DNA of 5,543 nt, taken from the NCBI GenBank assembly GCA_964401455.1, contig CAYNYI010000147.1, forward strand, positions 1 through 5,543. The letters run 5' to 3'. Within the stretch, counting starts at the first letter, position 1. Each line of letters begins with the position of its first letter. The notes under the pieces are model-generated. The model made no database searches. It had not been told where the DNA came from and was given only the letters and a program-made list of their open reading frames with translations. This DNA is from CAYNYI01 sp964401455 (GTDB lineage: Bacteria > Fibrobacterota > OXYB2-FULL-49-7 > CAYNYI01). Of this stretch, positions 1 through 5,543 are shown one piece after another. Position numbers and translations under genes: made by a program.

Positions 1-187
1 AGAGTGGGAAAGTTTTTTTAAGAAAGCTAAGAGCAGCTATGTGGTGATGAGTGGAATCGGCGGCGCTGTGTCACTTCGTTCCCAGTGCAGATCGAACAGG
101 AGCGTTTCACAGGCGCCCCATGTTATTTTTAACACAATTCGCCGCCCGCTTCAAATAAACCATAGGCAATCGTCATCAGATAAGTAG
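1..187. other. Left edge: no supportable gene; imperfect hairpin and a short open frame
   Basis: A frame on the + strand is open from base 2 to a TAG at 185-187, giving about 61 residues with no start codon inside the window's edge context. Its beginning (EWESFFKKAKSSYVVMSGIG) looks protein-like, but the rest is rich in Arg, Ser and Gln and resembles non-coding sequence. It could be the C-terminal end of a gene entering from the left, and I do not recognise it. An imperfect stem is also visible: 62-70 pairs with 108-117 with one bulged G, and GTTC at 78-81 can pair with GAAC at 94-97 inside its loop. No T-run follows, so it is not a standard terminator. Confidence 0.2.
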
Positions 188-499
188 ATAAAGAAAATTG
201 TAAAATTATTCAGTGAGAAAATACGGAATGATTTTCCCGAAACTGTTGTAGCAGTATATTTATTCGGCTCGAAGGCCCGCGGAGACTCAACTCGTGAATC
301 TGATATTGATTTATTGGTTTTGATAAATAGAGATGACTGGCATCTTGCTAATCAAATACGCCGGGTTGGTTACCAGATTGATTCAGAAATTGATTATAAG
401 CTATCCATTATTGTAATCCCGGAAGAACGCTTCTCGTTCATGAAAAAAAATAAATACAGTTTTGCAGAAAATATTATAAATGAAGGAGTTGCTGTTTAG
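188..499 (+). pseudogene. MNT-type nucleotidyltransferase (MntA-like antitoxin), start codon lost
   Basis: This is a minimal nucleotidyltransferase of the DNA polymerase beta superfamily, about 103 residues, which is normal for the family. Numbering from the ATA codon at 188, the signature is complete: G27-S28, ten residues, then D39-I-D41 (GSKARG...SDIDLLVL). D69 in the strand SEIDYKLSIIVI is a candidate third metal-binding acid. In characterised MntA/HepT pairs such enzymes neutralise the HEPN toxin by transferring AMP to it. The HEPN gene follows at once, with its ribosome binding site inside the end of this gene. The oddity is the start. Between the in-frame stop at 185-187 and the catalytic motif there is no ATG, GTG or TTG. 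The first such codon, TTG at 314, lies after the GS and DxD residues and would give an inactive fragment. ATA at 188 heads a plausible N-terminus (KKIVKLFSEKI), so a mutated ATG is my inference. Use of ATA or of ATT at 197 as a rare start cannot be excluded. The family call is secure; the pseudogene status is less so. Confidence 0.82.
483..488 (+). promoter_or_regulatory. Ribosome binding site for the HEPN gene
   Basis: AAGGAG lies 12 bases before the ATG at 501, inside the last codons of the nucleotidyltransferase. It decides the HEPN start: the earlier in-frame ATG at 480 sits before this site and has no Shine-Dalgarno of its own. Confidence 0.55.
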
Positions 500-500
500 A

Positions 501-896
501 ATGGATGAAATGAGTGAATCGACAGCTGAACTCGAGAAAGCTGAGAAAACACTCGATGCAGCTAAAGTTCTTAGGGATGCGGGTTTTTATGAAGATTCAC
601 TCTCTCGATGTTACTATTCAGTTCTTCATTCGGCGAAGGCCGCATTATTCAGAACCGGTATAAATACTAAAACTCATGATGCAGTAAAGCGACTCTTTGG
701 GAAAATGCTTGTAGAGAGAGGAATTATTGAAAAAGGAATTCGCTATTATATTGCGTGAAGAGCAAGATGAACGGCTTTAGCTGATTATGATATTACCTTC
801 TCTGCTGAAAAATCACAAGCAGCAAAAAGGATAGAAGAAGCTGAGTTCTTCTTGAACAGAATCAAAAAGTTTTTCCAAGAAGAAGATAAAAAATAA
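501..896 (+). pseudogene. HEPN-domain protein (HepT-like toxin), broken by two single-base indels
   Basis: This is an all-helical HEPN-domain protein, the usual partner of an MNT nucleotidyltransferase. HEPN toxins of this kind are RNases acting through an R-x4-6-H motif. Here R36-CYYSVL-H43 fits as R-x6-H, followed by a typical HEPN helix (SAKAALFRTGI) and a THDAVKRLF segment. As written, the frame from 501 stops at 756. Homology-like sequence continues as LREEQDERL in the +1 frame (751-777), then returns to the original frame from 780 (ADYDITFSAEKSQAAKRIEE) to TAA at 894-896. Removing one A from the run of five at 730-734 and adding one T to the run at 776-778 restores one 131-residue protein of normal HEPN length, reading ...IIEKEFAIILREEQDERLLADYDI.... 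Both lesions sit in homopolymers, so sequencing error is a real alternative to genuine decay. The unrepaired product (85 residues) keeps R36 and H43 but loses the C-terminal helices. The start at 501 is chosen from the ribosome binding site. Confidence 0.85.
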
Positions 897-989
897 AATT
901 CTAGTATTTCAAAAAAGCGTGTTCCCCGGCAAGAGAAATTTCCCCAACTTACCGAACTCATTTCCGTTTCCACAACAGAGAGCGGGAAG

Positions 990-1181
990 TTAATCGGTAG
1001 ATTCTCCCCTCTTACGGTCTAAATAAGCGGTGATAACATCATCATCTATATACTCAAGTTCGATCGCGATTTCTCCGAAGAGTCGTTTATCTCCGTCTTT
1101 TTGTCGTTGTAGTACTTCTTTTACCTGTTCTTGAGTCAGTGCTCCAATTTTTACAAGATTATCGCCGATTCTGTCTGACAT
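990..1181 (-). CDS. Stand-alone MshEN/GspE-N-like domain protein (possible cyclic-di-GMP receptor)
   Basis: This 63-residue acidic protein has no signal peptide or membrane segment and is probably cytoplasmic. It resembles the N-terminal domain of GspE/MshE secretion ATPases. That domain (MshEN) binds cyclic di-GMP with two 24-residue motifs separated by five residues. Residues 4-27 match the first motif at nearly every fixed position: R4, G6, L9-V10, G13, L15, V20, L24 and Q27. Five residues (KDGDK) follow, and a second copy runs from R33 to K57. The second copy is degenerate: one extra residue (F35), Glu43 where Gly is expected, and Lys57 in place of the final Gln. No ATPase domain is attached. 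Its ATG immediately follows the kinase stop codon (TAGATG on the minus strand), with AGGAG eight bases upstream inside the kinase gene, so the two are almost certainly cotranscribed and probably translationally coupled. The gene call is firm. The fold is likely. Ligand binding is inference, and the second half may have lost it. Confidence 0.82.
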   Translation of the reverse strand: MSDRIGDNLVKIGALTQEQVKEVLQRQKDGDKRLFGEIAIELEYIDDDVITAYLDRKRGESTD

Positions 1182-4100
1182 CTATTCTTCTCCTATTGGA
1201 AATCTGATATTGAACACCGGACGTGGCCTGCGTTCCAGTTCTATAGTGCCGCCGAGCTGTTCCGTCAGCGCCGAAAGAAGCCGTAGGCCTAATGTTTGAG
1301 GATTGTCTAAATCTATATCTTCCGGGAAAGGGTTCCCCGTATTAGAGAGGGTGAGCTTGTACTGATTATTCTCTTTATCTTTTTTCAAACTGACTGAAAA
1401 AACCGGTTCTTCCGTGTCCGAGAAACCATGTTTTATCGCGTTTGTTGCTATTTCGTTGATAATGAGCCCGAGGGACATGGCTGATTGGGTAGGGATACAA
1501 ATTTCTTCGACATCTGCTTCGATCCTCACCGGCCGCCTTGAAAAAGAAGAGAAGATGGAGTTGAGAAGGTCGCTGATATAATCCCGGCAACAAATCTCTT
1601 TAACGTTTCCGGTTTGGTAGAGTTTTTCATGGATAAGACCTACAGCCTCTATCTGGTGCTGTATGTCGGAGAGGTCATTTTCTGTTTCCGAATCTTTCAG
1701 CTTGATAAGAGAAGAGACCATAAGAAGACTGTTCTTTACCCGGTGGTTAAGTTCCTTCATGAGGAACTCTTTTTCTTTTAGTCCTTCACGGAGTTTATCT
1801 TCCGCCTCTTTCAGGTCGGTAATGTCCAGACAGTGACCTATGTAGCCGAGGAACTCGCCGTGGCTGTCGTACCGGGGGGTGCCGTCGTCCTGTATCCAGC
1901 GGAACTCACCGTCCGCGCGTCTGAGCCGGTAGCTCATGCTGAACGGCTCGCGCCGGTCAAAGGCGGCGATGTAGGTTCCGATACACCGGTCGCGATCATC
2001 AGCGTGCACACCCTCGATCCAGCCGCTGCCCAACTCTTCGTCGAGTGTCCGACCGGTAAACTCCAGCCACGGCCGGTTGAAATAGTCGCAGTCTTTGTCT
2101 ATGCCGGATGTCCATACGAGCGCCTGTCCTGAGTCGGCGAGGGTACGGAAACGGAGCTCGCTCTCACGGAGTTCTTTTTCCGCCTGCTTCCGTTCGGTGA
2201 TGTCCTGGGCTGTCCCGATCATACGTAGAGGACGACCCGTATTTCGATTATATTCAACTACTCCTACGGCATGGATGTATCTTGTTTCGTTGTTGTCCGC
2301 CCTGATAATTCTATGCTGGATATTGTACTGTTTGCCCTCTTCTTTTGCTTCGGAAAAAGCTTTTTCAATATACGGCGCGTCCTCCGGGTGTGCAATTTCA
2401 AGCAATCCGGATCTCTTTAAAATATTATCAGATACACCATGGATTTGTTTCCACTGTTTTGAAAAAGTCCACGTGTCATTTATTATGTCCCATTCCCACG
2501 AACCAAGATGTGCAAGTTCCTGGGACTCTTCCAGTAATGTAGTCTTTTTTGCAAGTTCCTCTTCCTTTCGCTTGAGGTTGATAATGCGGCCTAAATGTGC
2601 CGCCGCTACTTGGATACGTTCTTTCGCGTAGTCGATAATAAATTGAGGACGAGGGTTGTATGCTTCCGCTTGTTTCATAAGTTCATCAACCGGAATTTTA
2701 TACTTTTGTGAGAGGGCCTCTAGTTTCGCCTTATCCGTCGGCGGGGAGCCGTACCCGAAATTTATCGCCCCTACGGTCTCGCCGCCGGCATGGACGGGAA
2801 CACCGTACATCTTGATTCCGCCGTTACACTCGACTTCTCCCGGTTTGTCTTCGCTCATGGCAAGAACCGCGTCGTTCCAGCAGGATTCATGGCAGAGCCA
2901 TTTCCCGCTTTCCAGGGCTTCTCTGTTGTCTTCGGTGTTGCAGAGTCTTCGAGATGCCGAGTCCATCAAACGGCACCATCCGGAGGAGAATACTCCCAGG
3001 GCATAGGCGCCGTCTTTTTCATAGACAGCCGTGGAGGTCTCCAGTAGATCGAGGTACTCAGAGGCAATATCTTTAAGCTGTTCTTTTCCTACGGAATGTA
3101 GAATAAGACCGCCTGTGTTCAGCTCGCTTAAATCTCCATACTCAGGAACATACTCCTCCTGCCGTGTGGTCTTGTTAGAAAGCATCCATTCGATCGAGCG
3201 CAATTCCTTTACCCTTTTTTGCAGCTGTCTTTCTTTTTCATATTCCTCCGTCACGTCTCGAAAGACCAGCACAACCCCGGTGGTAAGGCCTGTATCGTCC
3301 CGTACCGGAGCGGCGCTGTCGGCTATCTGATATTCCGTTCCATCTTTAGAGATGAGCATCGTATGGTTTGCAAGACCGATAATATTCCCCGTCTCCAGCA
3401 CCTTGGCAACCGGATTTTCAACCTTTACACCGGTATCTGCGTTTACGATGCGAAAAACCTCCTTCAGGGGTTTCCCTTTCGCCTCATGGATATTCCATCC
3501 GCATAAGGACTCCGCTACGGGGTTCATCCGGATAACTGCGCCTTCAATATCCGTAGCTATTACCGCGTCTCCAATAGAGTTGAGGGTAATACGGAGGTTT
3601 TCTTCCCTTTCCCTTAGCGCTTCCGCCGTTTGCTTGCGTTCGGTAATATCTCGGCAGAAGCAGACAAATTTATCCTGCTCTCCCCCAAGGAAAGAGGCGG
3701 AAACCTCCACATCAAAGATGCTCCCGTCTTTCCTGCGATGGCGAGTTTGGAACATTTCACTGCCGGTAGTGATAATGCGCTTCATTCTTTCGGCTGTATC
3801 TCGAGGTCTCTCGTCCGCGTCTATATCCGGGACTTTCAGCCGGAGAATCTCGTCTCTGGAATATCCGCTCATCTCGCAGTAGGCCTTATTGACATCTATG
3901 AAGTTTCCGTCCGTGTCTAGGACCCAAAACCCGTCAGGGGTAGTCCTCAGGATAGATTGCAGATAATTTGTATTATCCCGAACTTCAAATTGTGTTTGCC
4001 TTTCTTTGGAGACGACTTCGGTATATAAAACAAATCCGCCGATAGTACCGTCCGCTTCATACCAAGGCCGGCATTCCCATCGCGTCCATGCAATTGTCCC

Positions 4101-4760
4101 GTCTTCATGTTCGTAGGGATCATCCTCTCCTTTAGACACTTCTCCTGCAAGCGCTCTCTTGTGTATCTCCCTCCATTTTTGCGGCAGATCCGGAAATACT
4201 TCGTAGTGGTGTTTTCCGATAATGTCCCTTTTTTCTACGTTGTATTGATCAAGATACTGCTTACTCACATAGATATACTTCAGATCTCTATCGTGAACGG
4301 CAACGGCGCTTTGGTTATGTTCGATAATATAGCTCAGCAAATTATGGGAGTGGAGTAAAGCTTCTTTGTGCTCCTTCTCCTTCATTCGGGCGTCAAACAG
4401 CCTGAACGCCATCTTGATTGAGGCATCGAGCACGTTAGCCCCGGAATCCTTTACCACATATCCGTAGGAAGTAATCTTCTCGGTCTTTTCCACAACCTCA
4501 GGCTCGGTATGGGAAGACAAAAAGACAACGGGGATATCCTTTCTGTTCAGAATCTGTTCGGCAGCCTCTGTTCCGTCCATTCCCTTGCCGAGATCGATGT
4601 CCATGAGGATGAGGAGAATGTCGGGGTCCGAATCTACCGCTTCGATCGCACTTTCCCCGTTATAGGCGGTAACTACCTCGTATCCATGTTCTTCAAGCAT
4701 TTGAGCCTCAGCCATGGCAATGAGGGCCTCATCTTCTACAAGGAGAATCTTTTTGGACAT
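1182..4760 (-). CDS. Multi-domain hybrid sensor histidine kinase: REC-PAS3-PocR-PAS2-HisKA_2-HATPase
   Basis: An intact cytoplasmic kinase of 1192 residues with no membrane segment, so it should sense internal signals or partner proteins. Approximate domains: receiver 3-122 (acidic pocket E9/D10, phosphoacceptor D54, S82, K104); PAS 138-252; PAS 264-376; PAS 388-507; PocR ligand domain about 545-730 with Cys at 596, 607, 623, 627 and 645; PAS 748-858; PAS 866-984; HisKA_2 dimerisation/phosphotransfer 995-1075 with H1006 in KELNHRVKNSL; HATPase 1090-1190 with N-box N1102, E1103, N1107 and H1111, and a glycine box TLGLRLL at 1156-1162. PAS domains end in the usual DITERK-like linkers (371, 502, 853, 979). 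In the first ATP-binding glycine box the common Asp is N1140 (SNTG), which I recall as normal for part of this family. The receiver is N-terminal, so the protein can be read as a response regulator whose output is a kinase: another kinase may phosphorylate D54. No DNA-binding output or cognate regulator lies nearby. The start ATG at 4760 has a weak AGGTG four bases upstream and sits directly before the receiver beta strand. The last PAS is encoded by unusually GC-rich DNA. Confidence 0.96.
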   Translation of the reverse strand: MSKKILLVEDEALIAMAEAQMLEEHGYEVVTAYNGESAIEAVDSDPDILLILMDIDLGKGMDGTEAAEQILNRKDIPVVFLSSHTEPEVVEKTEKITSYGYVVKDSGANVLDASIKMAFRLFDARMKEKEHKEALLHSHNLLSYIIEHNQSAVAVHDRDLKYIYVSKQYLDQYNVEKRDIIGKHHYEVFPDLPQKWREIHKRALAGEVSKGEDDPYEHEDGTIAWTRWECRPWYEADGTIGGFVLYTEVVSKERQTQFEVRDNTNYLQSILRTTPDGFWVLDTDGNFIDVNKAYCEMSGYSRDEILRLKVPDIDADERPRDTAERMKRIITTGSEMFQTRHRRKDGSIFDVEVSASFLGGEQDKFVCFCRDITERKQTAEALREREENLRITLNSIGDAVIATDIEGAVIRMNPVAESLCGWNIHEAKGKPLKEVFRIVNADTGVKVENPVAKVLETGNIIGLANHTMLISKDGTEYQIADSAAPVRDDTGLTTGVVLVFRDVTEEYEKERQLQKRVKELRSIEWMLSNKTTRQEEYVPEYGDLSELNTGGLILHSVGKEQLKDIASEYLDLLETSTAVYEKDGAYALGVFSSGWCRLMDSASRRLCNTEDNREALESGKWLCHESCWNDAVLAMSEDKPGEVECNGGIKMYGVPVHAGGETVGAINFGYGSPPTDKAKLEALSQKYKIPVDELMKQAEAYNPRPQFIIDYAKERIQVAAAHLGRIINLKRKEEELAKKTTLLEESQELAHLGSWEWDIINDTWTFSKQWKQIHGVSDNILKRSGLLEIAHPEDAPYIEKAFSEAKEEGKQYNIQHRIIRADNNETRYIHAVGVVEYNRNTGRPLRMIGTAQDITERKQAEKELRESELRFRTLADSGQALVWTSGIDKDCDYFNRPWLEFTGRTLDEELGSGWIEGVHADDRDRCIGTYIAAFDRREPFSMSYRLRRADGEFRWIQDDGTPRYDSHGEFLGYIGHCLDITDLKEAEDKLREGLKEKEFLMKELNHRVKNSLLMVSSLIKLKDSETENDLSDIQHQIEAVGLIHEKLYQTGNVKEICCRDYISDLLNSIFSSFSRRPVRIEADVEEICIPTQSAMSLGLIINEIATNAIKHGFSDTEEPVFSVSLKKDKENNQYKLTLSNTGNPFPEDIDLDNPQTLGLRLLSALTEQLGGTIELERRPRPVFNIRFPIGEE
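1190..1194 (-). promoter_or_regulatory. Ribosome binding site of the MshEN-like gene
   Basis: On the minus strand AGGAG lies eight bases before the ATG at 1181 and inside the last codons of the kinase gene. It is a strong, well-spaced site and supports translation of the small gene as a real operon member. Confidence 0.75.
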
Positions 4761-4793
4761 GATGCACCTGCTTTAACAACTTTTCTGATTTAA

Positions 4794-4799
4794 ATTATA
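4794..4799 (-). promoter_or_regulatory. Candidate -10 box for the kinase operon
   Basis: A perfect TATAAT on the minus strand ends 33 bases before the kinase ATG. The hexamer 17 bases upstream is TTGTTC (matching only TTG of the consensus), so the -35 is weak. A second TATAAT lies at 4836-4841 with a poorer -35. The region is AT-rich and such matches arise by chance, so this is a candidate only. Confidence 0.35.
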
Positions 4800-4877
4800 A
4801 CATTAATAGGTTTGCGGAACAATGCCAATACCTCTATTATATCTAAAAAATTCTATACCGCTTTCATGTATCTTTAC

Positions 4878-4909
4878 AATAACTGACATGCCTGTGCATG
4901 TCAGTTATT
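4878..4909. repeat. Perfect 14-bp inverted repeat, candidate VapBC operator
   Basis: The left arm AATAACTGACATGC (4878-4891) and right arm GCATGTCAGTTATT (4896-4909) are exact reverse complements around the spacer CTGT. The right arm ends eight bases before the antitoxin ATG at 4918, and the left arm overlaps a possible -10 (TACAAT, 4875-4880) for that gene. VapB-type antitoxins are known to repress their own operons by binding inverted repeats at the promoter, so an operator is the natural reading. The site is also about 120 bases upstream of the divergent kinase start and could affect it. A transcription terminator is less likely: the stem is AT-rich at its base and no clear T-run follows on either strand. 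Confidence 0.7.
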
Positions 4910-4917
4910 ATTCTTAT

Positions 4918-5128
4918 ATGAGAAACACAATCGATATACCTCACCATATTCGCCAAAGACTTGTCGCGGAGGCTGCCGAGCGTAGAGGCCTTGAACGAAC
5001 ATTTTGAGAAACAGTCACATCGAGGAGGAAAAGGCGCGCTGAGGGAGCTGCGGGGGTCCCTTTCCGAGGAAGAGTACAAAAAGGCTCTGAGCGAGCTCGA
5101 GGCGGGGAGGAGGTTATGGAGGGGCTGA
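4918..5128 (+). pseudogene. VapB-like ribbon-helix-helix antitoxin, frameshifted
   Basis: The N-terminus MRNTIDIPHHIRQRLVAEAA is a typical ribbon-helix-helix start: a DNA-contacting beta strand (NTIDIP) then helix A. This frame ends early, at TGA 5005-5007, after 29 residues. The next frame carries a convincing continuation from about 4982: VEALNEHFEK, which looks like helix B of the fold, then GALRELRGSLSEEEYKKAL, typical of the toxin-binding tail, ending at TGA 5126-5128. That stop overlaps the VapC start by 13 bases, the usual VapBC arrangement. Joining the frames near 4981-4984 leaves little or nothing of the Gly-x-Ser turn and first part of helix B. The lesion is therefore probably a small deletion of a length not divisible by three rather than a single-base slip. 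No Shine-Dalgarno precedes ATG 4918. An in-frame ATG at 4822 would add about 32 unrelated residues and place the inverted repeat inside the gene, so I reject it. Identity as an antitoxin is fairly secure; the form of the lesion is inferred. Confidence 0.75.
5104..5113 (+). promoter_or_regulatory. Purine-rich ribosome binding site of the VapC-like gene
   Basis: GGGGAGGAGG immediately precedes the toxin ATG at 5116, within the last antitoxin codons. The left half (GGGGAGG) gives normal spacing of five bases. Its position favours coupling of toxin translation to that of the antitoxin. Confidence 0.5.
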
Positions 5129-5493
5129 TTCTCCTAGATACGTGCGTTTTCTTCGATTTTTTGGCTGATAAAAAGGATGCCGCCCGGACGGAGAGGATTC
5201 TCGGGGAAGGGAAAGGGGCCGTCAGCTCTATTACGGTCTACGAGCTCTTAAGAGGGGTTCAATCGGAAAGACATATCGAACAACGTTCGACACTGCTTTC
5301 GTATCTTCATGTACTCGATCTCACCGCTTCTATCGCCCGGAAGGCCGCCGGTATCTTTACCCGCCTCCGGAAGCAGGGGCGTCTCGTTCCGCATGAAGCC
5401 ATCCTGATCGGCGCAACCGCCGTCTACTATAATATTCCTCTCTTGACCGGAGATATCGGGCACTTCGAAAATATCAGGGGCCTTAAGTTTTAG
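5116..5493 (+). CDS. vapC: VapC-like PIN-domain ribonuclease with an altered active site
   Basis: A 125-residue PIN-domain protein, full length for VapC toxins, which cleave RNA using Mg2+ held by three or four acidic residues. Visible landmarks are D8 in ILLDTCVFFDFL, E43 in ITVYELLRG, the ILIGATAVYYNIPLL core, and TGD113IGHF near the end. The family's third acid is the Asp three residues before the Ile in the D-x-x-I-A-A-T-A motif. Here that position is A95 (EAILIGATA, codon GCC), one base change from GAC. E94 is adjacent and could partly compensate. The start at 5116 is set by seven residues before D8 and by overlap with the antitoxin. The preceding antitoxin is frameshifted. An unrestrained active toxin would be harmful, so loss of the toxin's catalytic residue fits a module decaying on both sides. 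Family assignment is strong; loss of activity is inference. Confidence 0.92.
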   Translation: MEGLILLDTCVFFDFLADKKDAARTERILGEGKGAVSSITVYELLRGVQSERHIEQRSTLLSYLHVLDLTASIARKAAGIFTRLRKQGRLVPHEAILIGATAVYYNIPLLTGDIGHFENIRGLKF

Positions 5494-5543
5494 AGAGTGC
5501 CCCCGATCGTGGGGACAAAAACCGGCAAATCAGGCCGCCGCAT

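Noticed and set aside
51..140. Possible integron attC recombination site or gene-cassette boundary
   Set aside because: The bulged stem is suggestive, but no matching RYYYAAC/GTTRRRY pair flanks it, so the core-site requirement fails.
785..973. 62-residue minus-strand frame opposite the HEPN tail
   Set aside because: It overlaps the antisense of a clearly coding HEPN C-terminus and its product is low-complexity Phe/Ser/Leu sequence with no family resemblance.
897..989. Bidirectional terminator between the convergent HEPN and MshEN-like genes
   Set aside because: I found T-runs on the minus strand but no convincing GC-rich stem in front of them; the repeated TTCCCC is direct, not inverted.
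1320..1345. Loss of the catalytic box in the kinase (Asn1140 for Asp in the first glycine box)
   Set aside because: From memory, SNTG/SNSG is common in this HisKA_2 group, and H1006, the N-box and the TLGL box are intact, so I do not treat it as inactivating.
1833..2631. Several long plus-strand frames opposite the kinase (for example 1833-2132 and 2095-2631)
   Set aside because: They are antisense shadows of a well-supported kinase with recognisable domains throughout; their products show no motifs.
4822..4917. Upstream ATG at 4822 as the antitoxin start
   Set aside because: It would add about 32 residues unlike any ribbon-helix-helix N-terminus and place the palindrome within the coding region; ATG 4918 fits the fold exactly.
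5497..5516. Terminator hairpin after the VapC-like gene
   Set aside because: A short CCCC/GGGG stem with a bulge exists, but it is followed by A residues rather than T on the + strand.

Overview
The window looks like a chromosomal segment from a free-living, signalling-rich bacterium. A spirochaete is my best guess. It rests on the style of the large sensor kinase (stacked PAS domains, a PocR ligand domain and a HisKA_2 transmitter whose ATP-binding box reads SNTG) and on the small protein cotranscribed with it. This is recalled family resemblance, not a database result. Base composition is moderate and uneven.

Layout, left to right. Positions 1-187 hold no gene I can defend. Positions 188-896 (+) hold a two-gene nucleotidyltransferase/HEPN module of the MntA/HepT toxin-antitoxin kind. 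Both genes are damaged: the first has no usable start codon, and the second needs two single-base homopolymer corrections to read through. Positions 990-4760 (-) hold a two-gene operon: an intact 1192-residue REC-PAS-PAS-PAS-PocR-PAS-PAS-HisKA_2-HATPase kinase, and directly after its stop codon (TAG then ATG) a 63-residue protein. The small protein's sequence follows the two-motif plan of the MshEN/GspE N-terminal cyclic-di-GMP-binding domain. Positions 4761-4917 are a divergent intergenic region with a perfect 14-bp inverted repeat eight bases before the next gene. Positions 4918-5493 (+) hold a VapBC-like module. Its ribbon-helix-helix antitoxin is frameshifted, probably by a small internal deletion. 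Its PIN-domain toxin is open throughout but has Ala where the family carries a catalytic Asp.

The main theme is contrast: an intact, long signalling gene with a probable nucleotide-sensing partner lies between two toxin-antitoxin modules that each look inactivated. Within the kinase, the last PAS domain is encoded by a sharply GC-rich block (about 63% against about 41% in a 300-base stretch encoding the neighbouring PAS domain), which suggests domain shuffling. The most promising candidate for something little described is the pairing of the REC/PAS/PocR kinase with the stand-alone MshEN-like protein.
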